From Pycnococcus provasolii (taxonomy: Eukaryota > Chlorophyta > Pseudoscourfieldiophyceae > Pseudoscourfieldiales), in NCBI GenBank assembly GCA_049487715.1, contig CP150560.1:1-64000 (forward strand): DNA of 64,000 nucleotides, written 5' to 3'. Below the pieces are notes generated by a model. That model was not told where the DNA came from and ran no database searches. It was given only the letters and a program-made list of their open reading frames with translations. Of this stretch, positions 9,413-20,017 are shown one piece after another. Within the stretch, counting starts at the first letter, position 1. Every line of letters starts with the position of its first letter. The position numbers and the translations under genes were made by a program.

Positions 9413-10840
9413 ATGATAATGAATGGCGTCGTCGTCGCCAGCAGCAATAGAAGAACGGCACAGAGTGACGACGAAAACGACGAGTCGTTTATGTCACCAC
9501 CACCACCACCACCACCAGCTCGGACGACCACCAGCAGCTCACTTACACCCACGTTAAATTCCATCGATGTGTGTTCGCCACCAGCCACACGATCCCAATC
9601 TGATGCCGCTCCACATTATTATCAACAACACCTTCGACGCATTGCCTTGTCGATCCTTGCTTTTGTAGAACGTAACCTGCTTATTATCGGCTTCGTGATC
9701 GCGCTCATCTGGGGACTTGTCGATGCAAGTGCTGGACGTGGATTAGCAGCTATGCCGTGGGCATCGAAGCTGTTCATTATCATCATCTTCACTGTATCAG
9801 GCCTCACGTTGCATACTGCGGAAGCAAAAGCAGCCGTACGTGCAATCTGGCCTTTTGGGTTCAGTGTTGTAAGCATACTTGCAGTTTCGCCTCTGCTTGC
9901 GTTTTTGATTCTGCTTGGTGGAAGAGCAGCGTCGGCGGATGCTACTACTAATAATAGCAGTGGCAACGGATCGATGCCTTGGGGGTTCTACGTCGGCTTG
10001 TCTGTATTTGCGAGTGTGCCAACCACACTGTCATCGGGAGTCACTCTCGTCGCCAATGGTAAGGGCAACGCAGCCCTGGCACTCATGATAGTCGTCGTCA
10101 CCAATGCTTTGGGTGTGATTGTCACTCCGCTCTGGATCCAAGCATACTCCGCCGCAAATCTGCTCATTCGAACCAACAACAATCAGCAGACATCATCAAC
10201 GACGACGACGACAGCGGAAGAAGCCACAATATCGACGAGTCAACTAGACAGCACGTCGCTGCTAATCAATCTCCTGCTAACTGTTCTTGTTCCTCTCACG
10301 GCAGGAAAGATCTTGCGCGAATTACTGCATTGCGTTGGTGGTGATGGAAGCTGCATTGACATGCAAACACACAAGCGCTGGTTAGGACACGTCTCGAGCC
10401 TTAGCCTGATTATCATCGTGTGGATGAACGTCAGCGTGGGTGAGGAACAATTGAAGGCGCAGAATGGAAAGTCAATCAGCATTCTTGTCTCTCTCGGAAT
10501 ACTTTTTCATCTGACATTGCTGGCTTTGAATGCTCCGGTGGTTCTAGTCACAATGCGCAAACAGCACACCACAGCAAGTCGACGGTGGTGGCTTCCATCG
10601 AAAGAAGGCAAGGCGGCACTTTTCCTTACGTCCCAAAAGACGCTCCCCGTTTCCCTGACAGTTCTTAGCTTGCTCCCTTCTGCTGCATTCGGTAGTGAGG
10701 AACAGCGAGGATTGGCGGCGGTGGCGTGCGTCGTTCCACATGTTTGCCAACTCTTTATGGACGGCGCGATCGCCTCGTATTGGGCTGGTGTGGACGCAGA
10801 CGAGGAGCAGGCGGAGGCAACGCCAGCGGAGGAGTTTTGA
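9413..10840 (+). CDS. SBF-like (SLC10A7/Rch1-type) membrane transporter
   Basis: A 475-aa polytopic membrane protein. After a ~80-residue Ser/Pro-rich cytosolic tail come about ten hydrophobic helices. Family-like blocks include GLVDASAGRGL near the first helix pair, FTVSGLTLHTAEAKAAVRA, SVFASVPTTLSSGVTLVANG, and SQKTLPVSLTVLSLLP late in the protein. These match SBF-like CPA transporters (PF13593), whose animal and yeast members (SLC10A7, Rch1) affect calcium homeostasis at the plasma membrane or Golgi; the substrate here is not shown. A Ser/Thr-rich insert (about residues 255-285) interrupts the middle. The ATG at 9413 is used. It is convergent with the AAA ATPase gene. Confidence 0.85.
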   Translation: MIMNGVVVASSNRRTAQSDDENDESFMSPPPPPPPARTTTSSSLTPTLNSIDVCSPPATRSQSDAAPHYYQQHLRRIALSILAFVERNLLIIGFVIALIWGLVDASAGRGLAAMPWASKLFIIIIFTVSGLTLHTAEAKAAVRAIWPFGFSVVSILAVSPLLAFLILLGGRAASADATTNNSSGNGSMPWGFYVGLSVFASVPTTLSSGVTLVANGKGNAALALMIVVVTNALGVIVTPLWIQAYSAANLLIRTNNNQQTSSTTTTTAEEATISTSQLDSTSLLINLLLTVLVPLTAGKILRELLHCVGGDGSCIDMQTHKRWLGHVSSLSLIIIVWMNVSVGEEQLKAQNGKSISILVSLGILFHLTLLALNAPVVLVTMRKQHTTASRRWWLPSKEGKAALFLTSQKTLPVSLTVLSLLPSAAFGSEEQRGLAAVACVVPHVCQLFMDGAIASYWAGVDADEEQAEATPAEEF

Positions 10841-10956
10841 GTAAGAACAAGAATTTTGTTACAAATTAATAATAAACATTGTTGACGCCCCCCAGACGTC
10901 TATTCGAAGGCAAAAGCATCAGCTCGTCGCACAAGTGCGTCAGTCGCGGAAACACT

Positions 10957-12903
10957 TCAAAAGTTCCTCGCGGCGCGAGCCTCGACCGCCATTTCGTACA
11001 TGCGCATTGGTGGAGGGCTTGCTGAGGCACTCTTGCCGCCTTTTCTAGCAAGCTGAGCGGCCCATTTGCGTTCCGCAGCCTCGCACGCGTCTTTTACGTC
11101 ACGTCCACTGCAACTCTCACAACGACGTGCCAGTGCTATTTTCTCCGCCATTGTCAAGGATGTCGCGTAGGTGTCGAAAATTGCCGTGCGTCCTTCGATG
11201 TCGGGTAGGGGAAATGTGACGACACCTGCGAAGCGGCTCATCAGCGCCTCGTCAAGATCCTGTGGCCGATTCGTGGCAGCAACAAGCGTGCTCCACTTTC
11301 GCTCACCCGCGGGAGGCATGCCGTCCGCCGATGACGATCCCCCACCGCCGTCGCTCTGATCGCCAAAGCCGTCGAGATGACGAAGAAGCACGCCTAGGCT
11401 TCGTCTTGTCGCCTCGTGCATTTCGCTGCCACCATTGTCTTCGCCACCGCCGCCGCTCCCCCTTCGGCCCGCGACGCTGTCAATTTCATCGAGGAAGACA
11501 AGCGCGCCGCCGCAGCGTCGGCCGAGAGCCTCTGCCGTGCGCAGAGCTTCACTCAAGCGCTTCTCACTCTCGCCGTAGTATTTTGAGCTCAGACTTTCCA
11601 TCGGCAGGTAAATCATGGGCACATGCGCTTGCCTCGACACGGCACGCGCCATGGTCGTTTTGCCCGTTCCTGGTGGCCCGGCGAATAGCACCGCTCTTGG
11701 CGCGTTCGTTCCGGTGGTGCCGCCACCGCCCGCAACACGATCTCCACGAGCCGAGCGGCGCACAGCTGCGAAGAGTTCAGGGTGAGTCATCGGAAGCAGC
11801 AGCGTTTCCTCGACGTCCTGCTTCTGCGTTTGGTATCCAGCTATGCCGCACCAGATTTTGTTGTCATCGTCGTCTGCACCTTTGTCATCACGCATCGCAC
11901 TTGTATCCGTCACGGTCGCGCCCAACCGCTCAAGCGATGCAACAAGATTTGCCTTTCCAGCGTCATCGCTCCTCCCACGTCTTGCAGAGTCGCCGACGAG
12001 GTCGTCCGCATCTCTTCTCCTCCTTCTCGACGGTGCTCTCTTCAGGTGGTGAAACGGATCACCCCACGCCAACGCCTTTGCCTCTCCAAATGCGGAGGCA
12101 ACGATGGCGGCGAGCGCCTTGGCCTCGTCATCGGTGAGCGGAACTGTGCCACCTTTCGCGTCGACGATCTTGTGAAACTCAAGCTGCGACGGCGAGTTTG
12201 CGATGAGCGGCACAAACAGCGTCATGCTAAGTGTTTTCTCAGACGTCAGCGCGAGCGCACGGCTGACACCCGGCTCTTCCCAGCCGCGCAAGCTCATGGT
12301 TGCAGGCTTGGCCAGGTTACTAAGTTGTCCCGCGGCGGCGACAACAAGCTGGCTTGCGTCCGCTTCCGCTGGCAGGTTGAACATAACCGCAAGTCTGCCT
12401 CCGCTGTTCGTTTCGTTGTTGGTTGAAAAGCTGATCCTAGGATCTTCCAAGGTGGGAAGGTCAGAGGCACGTGCGAGCAGTGCCGCCGCCACCTTGCTTC
12501 GTGCGGCGTTGATAATGTCATCTGGCACCTGCTGTGCGCCGCCGTCGCAGCTGGCTTTTACCATCAGGCCAGCTAGTGCGAAAGGCACGCACCTGAGCCA
12601 GGTGGGCACCTGTGCACCCGCACGCCACGCCTCGAGTGACTGAAACGTGCCGTTGTTTCTCGCCACGTACCCACGCACGCTGCCCACGCGTGTTCGGCAC
12701 GGCGGTGCGTACATCCTTTCCAGGGAACTCGTGGCGTCGTGCAGGCAGAAGATCACGCGAAGACGCTTCACGGCGGCGGTTTGCGTCCCACACTCGCGCA
12801 TGCATCGCCACGGCAGGTGTGGAAGCTGTGTTCGTTCCCCCGGCCCCACGTCTTTGTATTCTGAACCCCGATCCATCCTTCCTGTCCTGTCCTCGCATCC
12901 CAT
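10957..12903 (-). CDS. AAA-family ATPase, orphan N-terminus
   Basis: The C-terminal half is a clear AAA module: Walker A GPPGTGKT near nt 11,655-11,680, pore-like MESLSSKYYGESEKRL, Walker B ALVFLDEID, sensor-1 VAATNRPQDLDEALMSRF and a C-terminal helical lid. It most resembles katanin/VPS4/spastin-like single-AAA proteins, but the ~300-residue N-terminal region is not a MIT or other domain I recognise, so the substrate cannot be named. Gly-rich inserts follow Walker A and B. The open frame runs to 12,933 from a TTG; the first ATG is 12,903 and later Mets (e.g. at nt 12,801 or 12,714) are possible. The dispersed 3'-end element at 12,930-13,044 lies between this start and the glycogen phosphorylase stop. 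Confidence 0.8.
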   Translation of the reverse strand: MGCEDRTGRMDRGSEYKDVGPGERTQLPHLPWRCMRECGTQTAAVKRLRVIFCLHDATSSLERMYAPPCRTRVGSVRGYVARNNGTFQSLEAWRAGAQVPTWLRCVPFALAGLMVKASCDGGAQQVPDDIINAARSKVAAALLARASDLPTLEDPRISFSTNNETNSGGRLAVMFNLPAEADASQLVVAAAGQLSNLAKPATMSLRGWEEPGVSRALALTSEKTLSMTLFVPLIANSPSQLEFHKIVDAKGGTVPLTDDEAKALAAIVASAFGEAKALAWGDPFHHLKRAPSRRRRRDADDLVGDSARRGRSDDAGKANLVASLERLGATVTDTSAMRDDKGADDDDNKIWCGIAGYQTQKQDVEETLLLPMTHPELFAAVRRSARGDRVAGGGGTTGTNAPRAVLFAGPPGTGKTTMARAVSRQAHVPMIYLPMESLSSKYYGESEKRLSEALRTAEALGRRCGGALVFLDEIDSVAGRRGSGGGGEDNGGSEMHEATRRSLGVLLRHLDGFGDQSDGGGGSSSADGMPPAGERKWSTLVAATNRPQDLDEALMSRFAGVVTFPLPDIEGRTAIFDTYATSLTMAEKIALARRCESCSGRDVKDACEAAERKWAAQLARKGGKSASASPPPMRMYEMAVEARAARNF

Positions 12904-12929
12904 TCCCTCCAGCTGGCACTCAAGCCTGT

Positions 12930-13044
12930 ACAAAAACGCGCAGGGAATGGCACCGGTGAATGGGCTGAATGGTGAAAGTGAATGGTGTGAATGGACGACC
13001 GTTGGACAAACTAAAGTGCAACTTTATTACTGAATGAAGGATCT
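12930..13044 (-). repeat. Dispersed 3'-end element, copy A
   Basis: Read in the sense of the upstream glycogen phosphorylase gene, this ~115-bp sequence begins just after its stop codon. It contains TTCATTCAGTAATAAAG, GTCGTCCATTCACACCATT and CCCATTCACCGGTGCCATT. A long homologue lies at 42,750-42,858 at the end of the bromodomain gene, and a core homologue at 23,385-23,450 after the bystin gene, always in the sense orientation of the upstream gene. The AATAAA here could serve polyadenylation. It is either a small mobile or dispersed repeat, or a shared 3' UTR module. Confidence 0.8.
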
Positions 13045-13072
13045 ATGGCAGATACACGTGTATGTACTGTGC

Positions 13073-16000
13073 TCAACCGAGCTTCTCCAGCGAAACGCCA
13101 CTTGGCACCGCGCGCTGGTGTCGGTAACCAGGCTGAATCCAGCGCTTTTTTCTGTGCGCTTCATCGCCGCGGTCGTCGTCGGGGTAATTTGCGGCAGGGT
13201 CGTACACGCACGGCTCGGTGGACCAGATGTCGCGCGCGTACTCCTCGATGGCTCTGTCGCTCGAAAACGGACCCATGCGGCTCGCCGCCTGGATGGCCAT
13301 AGACGTCCACGACTCACGGTCGAGGTATGCCGCATCCGCGCGCTCCACGGCATCCACGTATGCATCCCAATCGCGAGCGACCATGTACAAGTCCTCCTCC
13401 GTCCCAAGGCTGTCCAAAATGCTCATGAATGCGCTGGGGTCTCCAAATGCGCCACATCGCAGAGCCTCCACGACGCGAGCAAGTCGACCTGGGAGTGCTC
13501 CTCCGTAAGTGCCCGCCGCGGGTGCTGGTGCGGGTGCGGGTTGCTGCGACTCCGACGGAATGTGCGTGATTGGCGAGGCGGAGGCGGCGGCGGAGGCGGC
13601 GGCGGCTTCTGCGTTGGTGGCGGTGGACAGAGATGGAGATGGCAGAGAGTCTGCGACTAGGGCACCCTCGAAGTATGATTTTGGCAGTGGTTCTGCCATG
13701 GGTGGCGCTGACGCCGCGCGCCGGGCAGGGTCAAATGCGCACAAAGGAGGCTCAGCCGGGTTCGCATCACTCGCCATGGATCGCTCGCTCGCCGTGCGTC
13801 TCGCCTCGTCGCGCGCCATGGCCACCTGCTCGGGCGTGTAACCGAAGAAGAAGATGTTCGACTCGCCGATCGCCTCGGCAATCTCCACATTTGCTCCATC
13901 GCGACTAGCGAGGAGCAGGCAGCCGTTCATCGCGCACTTCATGTTCGACGTGCCACTCGCCTCTGTTCCCGCACACGATATGTGCTGCGACATGTCCGCG
14001 CCAGGAATGAGCGTCTCGGCGAGCGAAACGTTGTAGTTCGGCACGAAGCAAACCTGCAGGTATCGCTTCGTCGCCGTGTTCGTGTTTATGGTGCTTGCGA
14101 CGCTGAGGATGAGCTGAATCACCTTCTTCGCAGCCCAGTAACTCGGAGCCGCCTTTCCGCCGAAAATCACAAGCTTGGGATTCGCACCTGGGCCATGAGG
14201 GACGAGATTAGGCGCCCCCGCCGGTCGACCAGGCATTTGGCGGTACAGGTGCTGCTCGTGGCCGCCTGGGAGAGAATCGCATAGCCGCAGGTAGCGGTCC
14301 ACAACTTGCAAAATGTTCAGCAGCTGCCGCTTGTACTCGTGGATTCTCTTGCAGTGAATGTCAAACATGGCAGAGCGCGGATCCACCGCGTTCACGTCAA
14401 GCATCTGGCTCGCCAGGCCCGAACCTCCCATACCCGCTCCCTGCGCGTGAACGCCGTGCGTCGGATGGTAAGGGTGATGAGGCTGCCCCGGCTGCATCAT
14501 GCTGCACAGCATCTGCAGCAGCCGCCGCTTGTTCTGCAACTTCACCTCCTCCCACTCCGCCTGCAGCGTTGGATCGCAGCTGAGCGGTGTGAGCACCGTG
14601 AGCTTTCCAAGGTCGCACAGCCATGTGCTCGGCGCCGCGCAGTCGTCGCTGCCCGACGGCGTCGAGCACGACGCGCTCGTTGGGCTGTTCGGACTCGAAC
14701 AGTCAGTCTCAATGCCGTGCTCGGGTCCAACCCACTTGATGAGCAGCTCGGTGAGTAGAGGATTTGCCACCGCAAGCCAGCGTCGCGGCGTCACGCCGTT
14801 TGTCTTGTTCTGGATCTTCCCTGGGAAGATCATGTCAAAGTCACGGAAGAGCGTCGTCTTCAGCAGGTGCGTGTGCATGCGCGCCACACCGTTCACCGCG
14901 TGACAACCAACCACCGCGACGTGAGCCATGCGCACGCGCTTCCAGTCACCGTCACCTTCGAAAAGGCTTACACGGCGCGGGAGGTCGTCATCCTCAGGGT
15001 AGCATCGCCGCACATGGTCAAGGAAGCGCGAGTTGATCTCGTACAGCAGCTCGAGGTGGCGCGGCAGCAGGCGCTCGAAGAGCTTCACAGGCCACGTCTC
15101 GAGCGCCTCGGGAAGGATGGTGTGGTTTGTAAAGCTTAGCGTACGCACGGTGATGTCCCACGCCTCGTCGTACGGCAGACCCTCCTCGTCGAGCAGAAGA
15201 CGCAGCAGCTCTGGCACGGCGATGGCGGGGTGTGTGTCGTTGAGCTGGACAGCCACCTTGTTGGGAAAGTCGACAAATTCATGCCTGGACCGCCCGTGGA
15301 TGCGCGGCTTCCACACGCCGCCATCTTGCGAGCTGTATCTGTTCATGTAGACGGGATCGTCGAAAGACGCGGTGGAATCGCCCGCGTGACCATTGCTGCC
15401 GCCTTCGGCGCCGCCCTCCTCCTCCTGGTTTACAGTCTGCCCCTCGCGTGGCTTCTTCAGGTATCGGCGGATGGCATCCTGAAGCGTGGCGGAGACGAAG
15501 AAGTACTGCTGCTTGAGGCGCAGCTCGCGTCCCTGCTCGTTGTGATCGCTGGGGTAGAGCACGCTCGCAAGGCTCTCGCACCTCTCCTTCTCCTCGACGG
15601 CATCGTAGTAGCGCCCCTCGTTGAAGCTGGCGAGGTCGAATTCTCGATTCGGGCGACTGCTCCACAGCCGCATGTTGTTCACCGTGCGCGCTTGGTAGCC
15701 GGGTATGGGAGTGTCGTACGCCACGGCGTACACCACCTGCCCTCCCTCCCACGAGTACCGAAATCCATGCTGCGCGCCTGACACGCTGGGGTACGCGACA
15801 ACGTGCCCGTAGAATCGAACCGGGTACTGCACATCCATGCGTTCCACCTCCCACGGATGTCCACGCGTCAGCCAGTAGTCTGGCTGCTCCATCTGCCCCT
15901 TTCCTGGAAATAGCTTCTGCTCGAACATGCCGTACTTGTAGCGTATGCCGTATCCCCAGACGGGAAGTCCGAGCGTCGCGGCGCTGTCGAGAAAGCAGCT

Positions 16001-16681
16001 CGCAAGCCGTCCGAGTCCACCGTTGCCGAGCGCGGGGTCGCACTCCTCCAGCGCACACTCCTCTAGGTCGTACCCAAGTCGCCGCAGCGCGCGCGCGTAG
16101 TTGCTGGAAAGTCCAAGGTTGTGCATGGCGTTGCTAAGGCTACGCCCGATGAGGTATTCCATGCTCAGGTAGTACACGCGCTTGCAGTCTTTTGATGTGT
16201 AGTGCATTTGCGTGTCCATCCACCGTTCGATAAGTCTGTCTCGCACGCTGTGCGCTGTAGCCTGGTAGAATGTCTCAATGTGGTGCTTGTACCTTCTTCT
16301 CGCAAGCGTGTACTCGACGTGCGTGACGATGGAGTGCTGCAGGCTGTTAACGTCGCCGGGCAGGTAGCTAGAGCACAGCGACCAGAGTCGTTCCTTGACG
16401 ACGCGCGGGTCCTCTGGGTCGAGTTCTGCAGAAGTTCGTGGAGCCATGACCGATCCTGGCATGGTTCCCGCCGGCGCCTGTTTGATGAGGTTCGCCGCGG
16501 GCGGCGCATACATCTCTCCGTTTTCGTCCCTGACGGCGGAGGCGAGCGTTTGCCTGTCCTTGCGTCCGAGAGGCGACGACGACGACGGCGACGACGACTT
16601 TGAGCCCTGCGTCGTCCTTCCCGCCGCGTTGACAGGTCTCGTCGCCGTGCTGCTGGTGCCGCTGGTGCTGCTGCCGCTAAT

Positions 16682-16717
<36 letters not shown>

Positions 16718-16756
16718 CCTTTTTGTTGTGTTGCTGGAGTCGTTTGAGTCGCCCAT
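13073..16756 (-). CDS. Glycogen/starch phosphorylase (GT35)
   Basis: This 1,227-aa protein releases glucose-1-phosphate from alpha-1,4-glucan with pyridoxal phosphate as cofactor. Conserved blocks include YYLSMEYLIGRSLSNAMHNLG, ALGNGGLGRLASCFLDS, QLNDTHPAIAVPELLR, TNGVTPRRWL, RIHEYKRQLLN and the cofactor site EASGTSNMKCAMNG, with Lys940 as the Schiff-base lysine. It is much longer than the usual 820-850 residues. The extra length lies in a ~110-aa N-terminal tail with a polyasparagine run, inserts at about residues 455-480 and 715-735, and a large Ala/Pro/Ser-rich insert near nt 13,500-13,810, between the cofactor region and the last helices. No transit peptide is evident, so a cytosolic glucan pool is likely. 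It is intronless and divergent from the PP2C gene. Confidence 0.96.
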
Positions 16757-17348
16757 CGTGCGTTGCGTTGCGTTGCGCTGCGTTGCGTTGCGCTGCGTTG
16801 CGTTGCGTTGCGCGTGGCGGCGTTCGTTGGCGGACTCCTGCGGGGAGGGGAAAGGAGGAAAAGGAAAAGGAAAAGGACAAGGAAAAGGCCCAGAGAGGCC
16901 TCCTCGACATCACTCAGAATATGGGTACTACGAGGGATCCCCGTAAGTGTGCGGAATTAGGGAATTTCATGTGAAAAGAACGTGGAAAATTTGGTCGGAA
17001 CAAGGACGATGCGTCCGCCATAATGCCCTTGGCCCTTGCCCGTTGCCGTCCTTTGCCAGTGCCCAGTCCCAGCCTCCTCGCCTACGATGAGCATCAAGAC
17101 CTCCCTCCCTCCCTCCCCCCCTCTCCGCCTCTCTCGCCTCCTTCGCCCGCCCTACCCTCTCCTCTCCTTCTTCTCGTCTCTTCTCGTGCAAGCTGCGACG
17201 CGCCGGGGCGCCGCCGCCGTCTGGACGTAGCCGTCTCGTGCTGGCTGGTGATTGATATATCCGCGTGTGCTGTGGGATACGGGGCGGCTGGCCTTTTCCC
17301 ACAGATCTTTCTTGCTCAACAGAGGAGGGACCTGCAACACGACAAAAA
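16757..17348. promoter_or_regulatory. Divergent promoter with GCGTTGCGTT repeats
   Basis: This 592-bp region separates the glycogen phosphorylase (-) and PP2C (+) start codons. At 16,760-16,812 there is a tandem run of GCGTTGCGTTGCGCT-type units directly upstream of the phosphorylase ATG. It is followed by A/G-rich GGAAAAGGAAAAGG and, at 17,100-17,175, by C/T-rich runs. No gene is seen. Confidence 0.5.
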
Positions 17349-18467
17349 ATGGGTGCAGTGTGCAGCCGTCCACCGTTAGATACGAACGGCGACATCGGTG
17401 GGACCTCAGACGGGCCAGGAGACTCGGCGCCGTTTGTCGAAGAACTCCAGCTCGCCAGTGCGCTAGAAACACACCTGGGCGCGTTCTGGAAGTCCGAAAA
17501 CCAGGACGACTACTTCGTCTGCGAACGCGAGTTTGGTGGAAGGCGAGGACACGCGCTCTTCTGCGTGTTTGACGGGCACGGAACGAACGGTAAGAAGGTG
17601 GCCGGTATCGCACGAAACAAACTCCCGCAGGCGCTGCTCAGTGCAATCGACGAGCAGATCAAAAGCAATGCTGACAGTCGAAGCGGTGAATCGGGTGATG
17701 CGGCAGCGGCAGGTGCGAAGGACACTTCCGCCGCACCGGCAACATCAAGCGAGACTGGCGACGTCGCAGGGAAGGCGGATAGCTTGTCTGGTGTCAACTT
17801 CGAACTTGCACTCGTCTCGGCGTTCCTTGTCGTGCAGTCGACGCTGAAGGATTCTAGACTTGACTGTAGCTGCAGCGGCGCAACTGCGAGCGTTGCGTAC
17901 TTCGTAGGCAACGACCTCTACGTCGCAAACGTCGGCGACAGTCGCGTCGTGCTCGGCCAAGCTTTGGGAAGCAAGACACGGCGTGGGAGAGCGCCGGCGG
18001 GGAAATCCATCCCAATGACACTCACACGCGACCACCGACTCTCACTGAAGGACGAGTTCGAGCGGTGTCAGAATGCCGGCGCGCGAATTCAGCCAAAGAA
18101 GATTCACGGCGTGTTCGTTGGTGAGAAGCGTCTCTGGCTCAAGGACCTCGAGGTTCCCGGTCTCGTCGTCACGCGATCACTGGGCGACACACTTGCGGCC
18201 ACCATTGGTTGCTCGGCGGTGCCGGAGGTGACGCGGCGGCGCATCAACGCGAATGCCCGTCATCACCTCATACTTGCATCTGACGGCGTGTGGGACGTAC
18301 TATCAAATGAGGAGGTTGTTGACACGTGCAGCTCAGCTGCTACCCCGGAGAGCGCAGTCGCGGCGATACGCGACGCGAGCCTCGACCGTTGGGAGCAGAA
18401 TGCGATGAGCGACAACATCACTGTGCTTCTCGTGAAAGTACTTGGAGCGGCAGCACGCGACGAATAG
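17349..18467 (+). CDS. PP2C-type Ser/Thr phosphatase, probably N-myristoylated
   Basis: A 372-aa PPM-family phosphatase dependent on Mg/Mn. Metal-binding and catalytic motifs are in order: QDDYF, CVFDGHGTNG, SCSGATASVAYF, YVANVGDSRVVLGQ, LTRDH, VVTRSLGD, LILASDGVWDVLSNEEVV and the C-terminal SDNITVLLVKV. The start at 17,349 is preferred because it gives MGAVCS, a classical N-myristoylation plus palmitoylation signal that would place the enzyme at a membrane, and because it has a good ACAAAAATGG context. An upstream in-frame start would bury that signal. A Ser/Ala-rich insert separates the second and third motifs. Similar myristoylated PP2Cs occur in plants and algae; the substrate is unknown. 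It is convergent with SSNA1. Confidence 0.93.
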   Translation: MGAVCSRPPLDTNGDIGGTSDGPGDSAPFVEELQLASALETHLGAFWKSENQDDYFVCEREFGGRRGHALFCVFDGHGTNGKKVAGIARNKLPQALLSAIDEQIKSNADSRSGESGDAAAAGAKDTSAAPATSSETGDVAGKADSLSGVNFELALVSAFLVVQSTLKDSRLDCSCSGATASVAYFVGNDLYVANVGDSRVVLGQALGSKTRRGRAPAGKSIPMTLTRDHRLSLKDEFERCQNAGARIQPKKIHGVFVGEKRLWLKDLEVPGLVVTRSLGDTLAATIGCSAVPEVTRRRINANARHHLILASDGVWDVLSNEEVVDTCSSAATPESAVAAIRDASLDRWEQNAMSDNITVLLVKVLGAAARDE

Positions 18468-18556
18468 TCTATTGTAATACGTTACGTTGGTTGAGACAAC
18501 TTTTATCAAAATAATTAAAAACAAAACCTTGTAGTTTTACTAAGCATAGCGTGTCT

Positions 18557-19283
18557 TCACCGGCTCGCCTGCGTGTATATCGTTGTTTGTTTGTGTGAAT
18601 GTTGGAGACGTGTCAGCAGCTGTAACCATGTTGTTTGAAAGACAAGTTATTTGGTCAAGCACTTACCTGAGTCTTTTTCGCAATCTGCACACTCTCTCTC
18701 TTGAGCACGGTGAGAAGTGTCGCCGAGCTCTCAAGAATTTTCGTGTAAGCAGCCTCCGTCTCTTGAATGGTTTTGTCGTATCTGTTGTAATTGTGGGGTT
18801 TGGTTGGTTTGGTTCCGTCAGCTTTTGCTCTGGGAAAGGCGCGCAAGTATGTGTGAGCACACGCGCACGTATGTGCACGTACTCGTTTCGGCTTGTAATC
18901 TTCTTCGCGATGGAGTCGTTCACCGTCGAGAGTCGCTTTGTCAGCACGGCAAGGTCGTTTTGGATTTTTGCCTTTTCGTTCTCCTCGTCTTTCAGCATGC
19001 GGTTGATTTCCTCGCGCTTCTCTCGCAGGTCCTCGATACCTGTGTTTTTATTTGTGTGTGTACAAGGCGACGCGTTGTGTCGTCAGCTTTGTTGATTTTA
19101 CGTTTATCGTCAACGCGTCATCACTGTCCAGTTTTTGTGTTTGTCCACGCTCATTCCATCGGCATCGCCCACCCGACCCCCTCCCCCTCCGGCTGTGCGC
19201 ATGAGTGCTCTAGGCGTTGTGAAGTACGTACACCTGACGAGTTCGTTGTTGTGGTTCTGCAGCGCGGCCCCTTGAGCCGCCAT
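18557..19283 (-). CDS. SSNA1: SSNA1/NA14/DIP13 homologue, at least four exons
   Basis: A small coiled-coil protein of basal bodies, axonemes and spindle microtubules. Exons: 19,283..19,232 ([17 protein letters not shown]), 19,039..18,883, 18,781..18,667, and a short last exon ending at the TGA at 18,559..18,557. Introns are 19,231..19,040 (starts GTACGT), 18,882..18,782 (starts GTACGT) and one starting GTAAGT at 18,666. The first two junctions rebuild codons that give [13 protein letters not shown] and [16 protein letters not shown], which match the conserved family core almost throughout. The last acceptor is uncertain: CAG at 18,569 would add ASR, while an upstream CAG in the same frame would add about 18 residues. 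Total is about 111 aa, against ~119 in animals. No single long ORF shows this gene. Confidence 0.9.
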
Positions 19284-20017
19284 GGTCGTCGCTCTTAACT
19301 GCTAGGCAGAGAGTCGGCGAAACTGGCGTTTGACGGTCCCGGACCACTTGAGCTGCAGGCCTGACACCTGAGTGGGGGGGCAGGGCAGGTCGAGGCGAAC
19401 AAGGTTGGCTTTTGGGCCGGGTCGTGTCGTCGCTACTCGCTCGCCGACACCACCGGGAGTGCAGTAAAGGTTTAGGAAGGGCGCACTAGGTGGTGAGGTA
19501 AAGGGCACGAAGAGTTTCCTAGAGGCGAGACGTTCCCTGATTCGTTGCCTAGTACTTACAGTAGTACTAGAGTATGGTAAACTTTACATCCACCGCACGC
19601 ATTATTCCCTTGATGGACCACAGTTTACCACCCTCATTCTCACGTGGAGCCTTGAGGTTAACAACAAGCAAAGGCGCTGGCTCGCTGGCTTCCAAGGAGG
19701 CGGAGGGAAAAACGTGATGTCATGGTTACACTCAAACATCCCCATTGTGATCGGAAGACCAGCACTGGCAACTGGCGTCGCTGCACTCCTTACACAGCAA
19801 AGTAGTCTAAGTTAACGCTTAACACCGGTTTCGGCTTAGAGGGGTACGCTTCGTTGGAGATGGGCCGGTTATGCGAAAGATCGAGTTTCTGGAGTCTGGT
19901 AAAAACGAAGGCATATTCTGAAAGCTCTCGGCGAGCTCTATTCAACGAGCCAAAGAACGCAAACAATGAAAAGTTTAAGAAACAAACGTGTTTTACATGA
20001 AATCATCCCTCACAGTC
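19284..20017. other. Intergenic region, SSNA1 promoter side
   Basis: This 734-bp region lies upstream of SSNA1 (-) and downstream of ALG1 (-). I see no coding homology, tRNA-like T-loop or tandem repeat. A GTACTTACAGTAGTACTAG inverted-repeat-like stretch lies at about 19,552-19,571. Confidence 0.5.
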
